DNA from: an uncultured Clostridia bacterium
Lineage (GTDB): Bacteria > Bacillota > Clostridia > Christensenellales > Aristaeellaceae
Assembly (NCBI GenBank): GCA_934663625.1
Contig: CAKUKP010000058.1
Span: 1-19,830, forward strand
DNA length: 19,830 nt
Reading direction: 5' to 3'
The notes beneath the pieces were generated by a model that saw only the letters and a list, made by a program, of their open reading frames with translations, was not told the DNA's origin and searched no databases. Positions 6,300-13,822 of the stretch are shown here, piece after piece. Each line of letters begins with the position of its first letter. The first letter of the stretch is position 1. The translations under genes were made by a program, and so were the position numbers.

Positions 6300-6314
6300 G
6301 CAGGCTCAGCCTGC
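6300..6314 (-). repeat. Perfect 6-bp palindrome at the prfB stop codon
   Basis: GCAGGC-TCA-GCCTGC ends on the last base of the prfB stop codon. It could stabilise the 3' end of the mRNA or act as a weak terminator, but no U tract follows on the minus strand. Confidence 0.4.
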
Positions 6315-7417
6315 TACAGTTTTTGGAGGTAGCTGGTGACGAAGCCTTCCAGCTTGCCGTCCATCACGGAAGAAATATCGCCCATTTCGTAGCCCGTGCG
6401 ATGATCCTTCACCATGGTGTAGGGCTGGAACACGTAGGAACGAATCTGGCTGCCCCATTCGATCTTCTTCATTTCGCCCTTGATTTCGCTCATCTGCTCC
6501 TGCCGCTGCTGTTCCTTGAGCTCCGCCAGCTTGGCGCGCAGCCAGATAAAGCACATTTCCTTGTTCTGCAGCTGGCTTCGTTCATTCTGACATTGCACCA
6601 CGATTCCGGTGGGCAAATGCGTAATGCGCACGGCGGAATCGGTACGGTTTACGTGCTGACCGCCCTTGCCAGTCGCGCGGTAGGTATCGATGCGCAGATC
6701 TTCGTTTTTGATCTCAATTTCACTGGTATCGGTGATGATGGGCGCAACATCCAGCGATGCGAAGGACGTGTGCCGCCGCGCGTTGGAATCGAAGGGCGAA
6801 ATGCGCACCAGACGATGCACGCCGCGCTCCGCCTTCAGATAGCCGTAGGCGTAATCGCCGGTCACTTCAAAGGATACGGACTTGATGCCGGCTTCATCGC
6901 CCTCCAGCAGATCCAGTTCCTTCACGGTAAAGCCCATGCGTTCGCAGAAGCGGGTGTACATGCGGTACAGCATCTGCGTCCAATCCTGCGCTTCCGTTCC
7001 GCCCGCGCCCGCGTGCAGCGTAAGTATGCAGTTGCAATCATCGTATTCGCCGGTCAGTAACGTTTGCAGGCGCAGCGTTTCCAGATCCTCCTTCAGACCG
7101 GCGAGATCATTGCGGATATCGTCCGCCAAGGATTCATCATCCTCTTCCTCCGCCAGCTGCATCATCAGATCCACTTCGTCCGCGCGGGAGATCAGATTTT
7201 CGTAATGCTTGATGCGGCTCTCCACCGCATTCGCCTTCGCGGAAATCTTCGTGGCGCGATCCGTGTCATCCCAGAATCCGTTGCTGCCCATATCCTCCTG
7301 ATATTCGGCGTACTGTTCGCGCAGATGATCGATGTGCAGCGATTCGCCGCATTCTTCGATCATGCGGCGCACCGCGCTCAGATCCTGCTTAAAAGCCTCC
7401 ATTTCAATCATAGCCAT
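6314..7417 (-). CDS. prfB: Peptide chain release factor 2
   Basis: RF2 recognises UGA and UAA stop codons and triggers peptide release. The stop-codon-reading SPF motif is in RISPFDSNARRHTSF (207-209 from the chosen start). The catalytic GGQ is in ATGKGGQHVNRTDSAVR (252-254), within two or so positions of E. coli RF2. The ATG at 7417 is chosen because GGATG lies about 10 nt upstream and the 367-aa length fits; the open frame continues to a TTG at 7432. The reading frame is continuous through the N-terminal region, where many prfB genes carry an in-frame UGA and a programmed +1 frameshift, so this gene lacks that autoregulation. It is downstream of secA, as in Bacillus, with one gene inserted. 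Confidence 0.95.
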   Translation of the reverse strand: MAMIEMEAFKQDLSAVRRMIEECGESLHIDHLREQYAEYQEDMGSNGFWDDTDRATKISAKANAVESRIKHYENLISRADEVDLMMQLAEEEDDESLADDIRNDLAGLKEDLETLRLQTLLTGEYDDCNCILTLHAGAGGTEAQDWTQMLYRMYTRFCERMGFTVKELDLLEGDEAGIKSVSFEVTGDYAYGYLKAERGVHRLVRISPFDSNARRHTSFASLDVAPIITDTSEIEIKNEDLRIDTYRATGKGGQHVNRTDSAVRITHLPTGIVVQCQNERSQLQNKEMCFIWLRAKLAELKEQQRQEQMSEIKGEMKKIEWGSQIRSYVFQPYTMVKDHRTGYEMGDISSVMDGKLEGFVTSYLQKL

Positions 7418-7443
7418 AGTTTTCACATCCAAACTTGAAATTA

Positions 7444-7845
7444 TTACTCGGTTTTCGTTCCTCGTTCAAAGCCGAGATAGCGCGTGCCCTGAAAGCTGAG
7501 CCTGCCGGCGTCGCCCTCCGCCAGCATTCCGTATTCCGTACCATCCACGGATAATTCCATGCGATCCCCGCTCTCCACCTGAAAGGTTGCGTAATACCAT
7601 GTGCTCGAGGACGTATGATAGCCGTGCGCGCCGGTCACATCGCCCGCGTTCGCCGTGCGATAATGGTTTACATCAATGCGCTTGGCGACCACCTGCGCGT
7701 TCACCGTGAGCCGCGGCGAACGGTTGTTCCTGTGCCAGCCCGCAACGCCGCGAATCAACATCACGATGAAGAATAGCCCGATCACCACAAAGCCGATGGT
7801 TACCAGCGTGCCGATGGTATCGTATTGCCAGAAAAAATCATCCAT
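7444..7845 (-). CDS. DUF2500 family single-pass membrane protein
   Basis: The 133-aa protein has one N-terminal membrane segment (about residues 11-33, TLVTIGFVVIGLFFIVML). A short basic linker and a compact beta-rich domain follow. The C-terminal pattern VESGDRMELSVDGTEYGMLA then GDAGRLSFQGTRYLGFER is the DUF2500 signature. The molecular role of the family is not known. The ATG at 7845 has GAGG about 10 nt upstream. The gene is 18 nt from secA and ends shortly before prfB, so it is probably in the secA transcript. An export-related role suggested by that position would be a guess. Confidence 0.85.
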   Translation of the reverse strand: MDDFFWQYDTIGTLVTIGFVVIGLFFIVMLIRGVAGWHRNNRSPRLTVNAQVVAKRIDVNHYRTANAGDVTGAHGYHTSSSTWYYATFQVESGDRMELSVDGTEYGMLAEGDAGRLSFQGTRYLGFERGTKTE

Positions 7846-7863
7846 TGCGTTATTGCCTCGGTA

Positions 7864-10602
7864 TTATTGCTCCGCTCTGCCGCAGCAGTTCTTGTATTTC
7901 TTGCCGCTCCCGCACGGACAGGGATCGTTGCGCCCCACCTTTTCGGCGGCCTTCTTCGGCGCCTTGCGCACGGAATCATCGCCGCCATGGCTCGCCGCCA
8001 CGGGCTGGGCGACCTGCTTGCGCTCCACGGGCTGCGCGACCACGGTGAAGTACAGGCGGCGCACGGTGTCCTCCTGAATCAGGCGGGACATTTCTTCGAA
8101 CATATCATAGCCTTCGCGCTCGTATTCGATCAGCGGATCGCGCTGGCCGTAGGCGCGCAGACCGATGCCGTCGCGCAGCTCGGTCATGGCGTCGATATGA
8201 TCCATCCAGCGGCGATCCACGCTGCCCAGCAGCGCCACGCGCTCGAATTCGCGCATATCCAGCTGCGCATCCGTCCACATCTTTTCGCGCAGGGCATAGA
8301 TGCGGTCGGCGCGTTCGCATAAACCGGCGACCAGCTTATCCTTGAGCCGCTCGCTCATGGCTTCGAATACCTTCTGCGTGCCGCCCTTATCGATGCACAG
8401 GCCTTCCAGATATTCCGACAGACCCGCGATGTCCCACGTATCGGCATTGCCCTCATCGCCCACATGGCGGTTCACGGCTTCGCGAATCAGCGTATCGCGC
8501 ATCTGCATCACGCGATCATGCATATTTTCGCCCTCCAGCACCTGGCGGCGCTGGCTGTAGATGACCTCGCGCTGCTTATTCATCACTTCATCGTACTTCA
8601 GAACCTGCAGGCGAATATCATAGTTGCGGCTCTCCACGCGCTTCTGCGCGTTTTCGATCTGCTTGGAAACCATGGAAAATTCGATGGCTTCCTCGCCCGC
8701 CGCGCCGGTCAGCTTTTCCAGCATCGGACGGAACCGGTCGGAGCCGAACAGGCGCATCAGATCATCTTCGAAGGAAATGAAGAACTGGCTGGAGCCCGGA
8801 TCGCCCTGACGGCCCGCGCGGCCGCGCAGCTGATTATCGATTCGGCGGGATTCGTGGCGCTCGGTACCGATGATGTGCAGACCGCCCAGCTTGACCACTT
8901 CATCGTGTCCCTGCTTCGTTTCCACAGAGAATTTATCCAGATATTCGTGGAATACCTTGCGCGCTTCCTTGACTTCATCGGAAACATGCTCGTTAAAGCC
9001 GATTGCGTCCTCGATCACCATTTCCTCATAGCCCGCGAGGCGCATCTGTCGGCGCGCCATGAATTCGGCGTTGCCGCCCAGCAGAATATCGGTGCCGCGG
9101 CCCGCCATATTGGTGGCGATGGTTACCGCGCCCACCTTACCGGCCTGCGCCACGATCTCGGCTTCCTTTTCATGGAACTTCGCGTTCAGAACCACGTGCG
9201 GTATGCCGCGCAGTTCCAGCATCTTGCCGAGCATTTCACTCTTTTCTACGGAAACCGTGCCCACCAGCACCGGCTGTCCGGTGGCGTGGCGCTTTACGAT
9301 TTCCTCCACCACGGCATGGTACTTCGCCTTCTGCGTGATGAATACGGCGTCGTTCATATCGTTGCGGATCATCGGGCGGTTCGTGGGAATCTGCACGATG
9401 TCCAGCTTGTATATGCCGTTGAATTCTTCTTCCTCCGTCTTGGCGGTACCGGTCATGCCGGAAAGCTTCTTGTACATGCGGAAGAAATTCTGGAACGTGA
9501 TGGTCGCCAGCGTCTTGTTTTCGCGCTCCACCTTCACGCCTTCCTTGGCTTCGATCGCCTGATGCAGACCATCGCTGTAGCGGCGGCCGATCATCAATCG
9601 TCCGGTGAATTCATCGACGATCACCACCTGGCCGTCCTTCACCACATAATCCACATCGCGGCGCATCATCTTGTGCGCGCGCAGCGCGCTTAAAATATGA
9701 TGATACAGCTCCTGATTTTCGGGGTCGGTCAGATTGTCCTTCTGGAAGAACGCCTCCGCCTTCTTCACGCCCTCGTCCGTCAGCGAAATGGTCTTATCCT
9801 TTTCATCGCGGATGTAATCGCCCGGCTCGATCACCGTGCCGTCCGGATCCATCTTGCATTCCTTCAGCCCGCGCGCCACAAACTGATTTGCATAGGTATA
9901 CAGTTCGGTGGATTTTTCGCCCCTGCCGGAAATGATCAGCGGCGTGCGCGCTTCATCGATCAGAATGGAGTCCACCTCGTCCACGATGGCGAACTGCAGA
10001 TCGCGCTGCACCAGCCGTTCGCGGTAGGTGACCATGTTGTCGCGCAGGTAATCAAAGCCCAGTTCGTTGTTCGTGCCATAGGTGATATCCGCGTTGTACG
10101 CCGCCTGACGCTGCGCGGGTTCCAGATCATGCACGATCAGACCGACCGTAAGCCCCAGGAAGCGATACAGCTTGCCCATCCATTCGCTCTGGAACTTCGC
10201 CAGATAATCGTTCACGGTAACGATATGTACGCCCTTGCCGGTCAGCGCGTTCAGCACCGCGGGCAGGGTCGCGGTCAGCGTCTTGCCCTCGCCGGTCTTC
10301 ATTTCGGCGATTCTGCCCTGATGCAGCACGATCGCGCCGATCATCTGCACATCGAACGGACGCTGTCCCAGCACGCGCACCGCAGCTTCGCGGGTCAGCG
10401 CGTAGGTTTCTTCCAGCAGATCATCCAGCGATGTGCCGCTCTGCGCGCGCCGCTTCAGATCATCCACCCTTTCGCGAATCTGATCGTCGGTCAGCTTCTG
10501 CATCTCCGGTTCCCGTGCATTGATCCGGTCGACCGTCTTTTGTATGCGCGCGATCTCCTTTTCGTTCGATCCCGCGAGGAATTTTCTCAGAAAATCAAAC
10601 AT
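7864..10602 (-). CDS. secA: Preprotein translocase ATPase SecA
   Basis: SecA is the ATPase motor that drives unfolded preproteins through SecYEG at the cytoplasmic membrane. The 912-aa protein is full length. Walker A is MKTGEGKT (101-108) and the Walker B/DEAD-type motif is DEVDSILIDEARTP (from 208). The second nucleotide-binding fold carries HESRRIDNQLRGRAGRQGD. The C-terminus ends in the zinc-binding SEC-C motif with C895, C897, C906 and C907, which binds phospholipid and SecB or ribosomes in other bacteria. The ATG at 10602 has GGAGG 6 nt upstream. It heads a probable secA-DUF2500-prfB transcript and is divergent from the cas operon. Confidence 0.98.
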   Translation of the reverse strand: MFDFLRKFLAGSNEKEIARIQKTVDRINAREPEMQKLTDDQIRERVDDLKRRAQSGTSLDDLLEETYALTREAAVRVLGQRPFDVQMIGAIVLHQGRIAEMKTGEGKTLTATLPAVLNALTGKGVHIVTVNDYLAKFQSEWMGKLYRFLGLTVGLIVHDLEPAQRQAAYNADITYGTNNELGFDYLRDNMVTYRERLVQRDLQFAIVDEVDSILIDEARTPLIISGRGEKSTELYTYANQFVARGLKECKMDPDGTVIEPGDYIRDEKDKTISLTDEGVKKAEAFFQKDNLTDPENQELYHHILSALRAHKMMRRDVDYVVKDGQVVIVDEFTGRLMIGRRYSDGLHQAIEAKEGVKVERENKTLATITFQNFFRMYKKLSGMTGTAKTEEEEFNGIYKLDIVQIPTNRPMIRNDMNDAVFITQKAKYHAVVEEIVKRHATGQPVLVGTVSVEKSEMLGKMLELRGIPHVVLNAKFHEKEAEIVAQAGKVGAVTIATNMAGRGTDILLGGNAEFMARRQMRLAGYEEMVIEDAIGFNEHVSDEVKEARKVFHEYLDKFSVETKQGHDEVVKLGGLHIIGTERHESRRIDNQLRGRAGRQGDPGSSQFFISFEDDLMRLFGSDRFRPMLEKLTGAAGEEAIEFSMVSKQIENAQKRVESRNYDIRLQVLKYDEVMNKQREVIYSQRRQVLEGENMHDRVMQMRDTLIREAVNRHVGDEGNADTWDIAGLSEYLEGLCIDKGGTQKVFEAMSERLKDKLVAGLCERADRIYALREKMWTDAQLDMREFERVALLGSVDRRWMDHIDAMTELRDGIGLRAYGQRDPLIEYEREGYDMFEEMSRLIQEDTVRRLYFTVVAQPVERKQVAQPVAASHGGDDSVRKAPKKAAEKVGRNDPCPCGSGKKYKNCCGRAEQ

Positions 10603-10633
10603 TCAAACCTCCAAAATGGATAAATTCCATCTA

Positions 10634-10639
10634 ATTATA
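10634..10639 (-). promoter_or_regulatory. Candidate -10 box of the secA promoter
   Basis: On the minus strand TATAAT matches the -10 consensus exactly, 32 nt before the secA ATG, with an overlapping TATACT just upstream. No convincing -35 hexamer is seen at 16-18 nt. The region where it would fall (about 10657-10662) runs into the inverted repeat at 10660-10688. Confidence 0.4.
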
Positions 10640-10659
10640 CAGTATAGCACAGAAACCCG

Positions 10660-10688
10660 CGCTCCGCAACCATCTGTTGGGCGGAGCG
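10660..10688. repeat. 8-bp inverted repeat between the divergent secA and cas3 genes
   Basis: CGCTCCGC (10660-10667) and GCGGAGCG (10681-10688) form a perfect inverted repeat around a 13-nt loop. It lies at the place of the secA -35 and about 75 nt upstream of the cas promoter. There is no T tract, so it is not a standard terminator. It could be an operator or an mRNA-independent DNA site. Confidence 0.5.
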
Positions 10689-10762
10689 GTAAAAGCTGCT
10701 TTGGATGTGCATCGTTTTATTCCACACCGCAACAGATTTTTTCTATTTTTTGAATTTAATAC

Positions 10763-10791
10763 TTGCATTTATTGTAAATGTTTGATATAAT
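10763..10791 (+). promoter_or_regulatory. Sigma-A-type promoter of the cas operon
   Basis: TTGCAT (10763-10768) is followed by 17 nt and a perfect TATAAT (10786-10791). The preceding 30 nt are A/T-rich with T tracts, resembling an UP element. Transcription would begin near 10798, about 55 nt before the preferred cas3 start. No second clear promoter was found inside the operon. Confidence 0.75.
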
Positions 10792-10852
10792 AACATCAAT
10801 GATACACATTTATTTAAATTAATCAATCTTTATGCAGGAGATGAGGGCGCTT

Positions 10853-13063
10853 ATGGCATGGATCGCGCATTATGATCAGGATGGAAACGCGCAGAGCGTG
10901 CGCGATCACAGCGAGCAAACCGCCCGCCTGAGCGCCGAAAGCGCCATCGAACCGCTTCAAGATATCTGTTATCTGATCGGGCTTCTGCACGACGTGGGCA
11001 AATATTCGCCCATGTTTCAAAGACGGCTGACCGACAAAAGCGTAACTTATGAGCATTCCATTGCGGGTGCAAAAGCGGTGGAGGAGTTGGATTCAGTACC
11101 CATCCCCAAGTTGCTTCAGCATTTGATGCAGCTGTGCATCATCGGCCATCACACCGGCATTCCGGACTGCGGATTACCGAGCGACAATGAAACCAGCCCC
11201 ACGCTGCGCGGTCGGCTGAAACGCCCTGCAGGCGATTACGCCGCCTATAAAACCGATTTGACCATTCCGGATTATTCGTCTTCGAATATTAAATATTTTA
11301 AAGAAAATGTTCGCGAAGGCTGTGCAACCCCCGAAGAAACTTTGGAAAAATTTGCCTTTCTGGTGCGATACTGCTTTTCCTGCCTGACCGACGCGGATTC
11401 CATCGATACGGCGATTGCATCGGGCGAACCTGCGCGGCGCGCCATGATTTCGGATTTCGACGCATGCAGTGATAAGCTGGAAGCGTATCGGACGCGCTTT
11501 CACGCGGTCACGCCCATACAGAAGGCGCGCACGGAATTGCAGGATCAGGCGCTTCGAAATCTGGATTCGGATTCCGAAATTTATCTGATGAACATGCCCA
11601 CCGGCAGTGGAAAGACGATCGCAGGAATTCGCTGCGCCTTCCGGCTGGCGAAGGCGCACGGACTACAGCGAATCATCTATGTAATCCCCTATAACAGCAT
11701 CATCGATCAGACGGTTAAAACGTTTGAAACCATATTCGGCGACAGCGCGCAGATTCTGCGCCATCAATCCTCGTTTTCCTATGAGGACGATGCGCGTTTT
11801 TCAGAGGACGAAGCGCTGCTGGCGCGCCAGAACGCAGAAAACTGGGACGCGCAGATCATCGTAACGACCGCCGTGCAATTCTTCGAATCGCTGTACGCCA
11901 ACAGGCGCCGCGGTCTGCGCAAGGTACATAATATGGCGCGCAGCGTACTGGTTTTCGATGAAGCGCACCTGCTTCCCCGCGAATATTTGCAGCCGTGCCT
12001 GCGTTCGATTTCGTTTCTGACCAAATTCATGCACAGCCGTGCCCTGTTTCTGACCGCCACGATGCCGGATTATCAGCGGCTGATCCATAGCTTTTCCCTG
12101 CAATCCTCGTCCGTTCGGGAACTGATCACCGATAGATCCGCCTTCGGTAAATTCGCCAAGTGCCGCTATTATAATGTAGGCAAAATCAGCGATGAAGCGC
12201 TGATCGAACGGGCTTCCGCCTCCCCCGCCTGTCTGATCGTCGTGAACAGCAAGAAGGGCGCGCGGCAATTGTATGAAAAATGTATTGGAACGCGCTTCCA
12301 TCTTTCTACTTACATGATCGGCCGCCACCGCGAAGCGGCGATCGAGAAGATTCATCAGGCGCTGAACCGGCTCTACCTCGATTATCCGGATCTTACAAAC
12401 GTGCCTGAGGATCGGCACATCATCGTAATTTCCACATCGCTGATCGAAGCGGGCGTGGATCTGGATTTTGCCGACGCATACCGCGAACTGGCGGGGCTGG
12501 ACAGCATTCTGCAAACCGGCGGCCGCTGCAACCGCGAAGGTCTGCGCGCCAGCGGCTCGGTGGGCGTATTTGAACGTGCGGACGGGAATCCCATCAAGCG
12601 CATGGATCAGGTATTTACGCAGGGCATCATGCAGGATTTTGCGGATATATCCGCTCCGAACGCCATCGAAGCCTATTACGAGCGCTATCTGTTCAGCAGC
12701 GCCGTGCAGGATGAAATCTGTTCCAAATCGATGAAGAATCTTTGCGCGTGCGAAAAACCGATGTTCATCAAATATCGGGAATACAGCGAAAAATTCCATC
12801 TGATCGACGATGCAAACAGCAGAAGCATCATCGTTCCCTGCGATGATGCCAGCCGCGAATTGTACCGGTTCGCCTGCATAACCGGCAGAGCCGATCACAG
12901 GCGGGCGCAGCCCTATTGCTGCACGGTCAGCCCATGGGAGTACGAACAGCTTCTGCAGCAGGGCGTTCTGCGCGAAATCGACGGCGCATCGTTTTTGACA
13001 AGCGATCAATATTACAACGATGAACTCGGCATACTGTTTCAAACACCCGACACGATCCTATAG
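10853..13063 (+). CDS. cas3: CRISPR-associated nuclease-helicase Cas3 (type I-C, HD plus DExH)
   Basis: Cas3 is recruited by target-bound Cascade, nicks the displaced strand and degrades DNA while translocating. The 736-aa protein has an N-terminal HD nuclease with H19 in DHSEQT, H46-D47 in LLHDVGKYSPMF, H68 in EHSIAGA and H99-H100 in IGHHTG. The helicase has Walker A MPTGSGKT (248-255), DEAH box FDEAH (368-372), motif III TATMP (401-405), and motif VI QTGGRCNREG (554-563). All nuclease and ATPase motifs look intact. The frame opens at an ATG at 10832, but the ATG at 10853 has GAGGG 5 nt upstream and begins MAWIAHY, like the usual MYIAH start of I-C Cas3. cas5c follows after 15 nt. Confidence 0.95.
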   Translation: MAWIAHYDQDGNAQSVRDHSEQTARLSAESAIEPLQDICYLIGLLHDVGKYSPMFQRRLTDKSVTYEHSIAGAKAVEELDSVPIPKLLQHLMQLCIIGHHTGIPDCGLPSDNETSPTLRGRLKRPAGDYAAYKTDLTIPDYSSSNIKYFKENVREGCATPEETLEKFAFLVRYCFSCLTDADSIDTAIASGEPARRAMISDFDACSDKLEAYRTRFHAVTPIQKARTELQDQALRNLDSDSEIYLMNMPTGSGKTIAGIRCAFRLAKAHGLQRIIYVIPYNSIIDQTVKTFETIFGDSAQILRHQSSFSYEDDARFSEDEALLARQNAENWDAQIIVTTAVQFFESLYANRRRGLRKVHNMARSVLVFDEAHLLPREYLQPCLRSISFLTKFMHSRALFLTATMPDYQRLIHSFSLQSSSVRELITDRSAFGKFAKCRYYNVGKISDEALIERASASPACLIVVNSKKGARQLYEKCIGTRFHLSTYMIGRHREAAIEKIHQALNRLYLDYPDLTNVPEDRHIIVISTSLIEAGVDLDFADAYRELAGLDSILQTGGRCNREGLRASGSVGVFERADGNPIKRMDQVFTQGIMQDFADISAPNAIEAYYERYLFSSAVQDEICSKSMKNLCACEKPMFIKYREYSEKFHLIDDANSRSIIVPCDDASRELYRFACITGRADHRRAQPYCCTVSPWEYEQLLQQGVLREIDGASFLTSDQYYNDELGILFQTPDTIL

Positions 13064-13078
13064 AAAGGGGCGATCGAT

Positions 13079-13822
13079 ATGTACGGATTTCGGATCATGG
13101 TGGAGGGCGATTACGCCTGCTTTACGCGGCCGGAAATGAAAGTGGAGCGCGTAAGCTACGATGTGCCAACACCCAGCGCGCTGGAAGGGATGCTGAAAAG
13201 CGTATACTGGAAGCCCGCCATCCGGTATGTGATCGATAAGATCATCGTTTTCAATCCCATCAAATTCATGAACGTCCGGCGCAACGAAGTCAAGGACAAA
13301 ATCCACTACGATGCCGTGAAAAAGAATCTGAATGCCATCGGCAAAGCCGAACTGGAGGATTTAAGCATCTACACTACTTCTGATCAAGTGCGTCATCAAC
13401 GTGCATCAATGATTCTGAAGGACGTATGCTACGGCGTGGAATTTCATTTCGTGCTAACCGGACAGAGAAATGAACTTGCCGATGAATGCGAGGAAAAGCA
13501 TTACAGCATTCTGAAGCGCCGCCTGGAAAAGGGGCAATGTTTCCGCACGCCATGCCTGGGCTGCGCGGAATTTCCGGCACGAAAGCTTTCGCTGGTATCT
13601 GAATTCGATACCGCGCGCATCGCCCGCAAAATCGCTCAGCGGGATGACGTCGATCTGGGCTACATGCTCTACGGGCTGAAATTCGAGGATGGCGGAAAAC
13701 CCGTCAACGGCGATTGGGAAAACCCCAAATTCAGCGATCGCGCGGAAGCTATATACTATCGCCCGCATATGGTGCGCGGCGAAATTGATGTGCGAAAGTA
13801 CACGGAGGATTCGGTATGCTGA
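13079..13822 (+). CDS. cas5c: Cas5c (Cas5d), type I-C pre-crRNA processing endoribonuclease and Cascade subunit
   Basis: In type I-C there is no Cas6; Cas5c cuts the repeat RNA and stays on the 5' handle of the crRNA as part of Cascade. The 247-aa protein has the RAMP-fold start YGFRIMVEGDYACFTRPEMK, then the conserved SYDVPTPSALEGMLKSVYWKP. The later motif is QVRHQRASMILKDVCY. By comparison with B. halodurans Cas5d (Tyr46, Lys116, His117) the likely catalytic residues are Y43 and R105-H106, an Arg in place of Lys; this alignment was made by eye. The start has AAAGGGG about 9 nt upstream. The stop overlaps cas8c by 7 nt. Confidence 0.93.
   Translation: MYGFRIMVEGDYACFTRPEMKVERVSYDVPTPSALEGMLKSVYWKPAIRYVIDKIIVFNPIKFMNVRRNEVKDKIHYDAVKKNLNAIGKAELEDLSIYTTSDQVRHQRASMILKDVCYGVEFHFVLTGQRNELADECEEKHYSILKRRLEKGQCFRTPCLGCAEFPARKLSLVSEFDTARIARKIAQRDDVDLGYMLYGLKFEDGGKPVNGDWENPKFSDRAEAIYYRPHMVRGEIDVRKYTEDSVC

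Noticed and set aside
8464..10623. Long plus-strand open frames opposite secA (409 and 308 codons), and similar ones opposite sigH, rlmB, tsaD and prfB
   Set aside because: They are antisense to well-recognised genes, low in sensible motifs, and result from GC-rich codon bias.
10832..10852. Earlier cas3 starts at ATG 10832 and 10841
   Set aside because: The first has no ribosome site and the second has AGGAG directly touching it; 10853 has GAGGG at good distance and the family N-terminus.
11174..13042. Minus-strand open frames opposite cas3 (up to 413 codons)
   Set aside because: cas3 has every family motif in order on the plus strand; the reverse frames have none.
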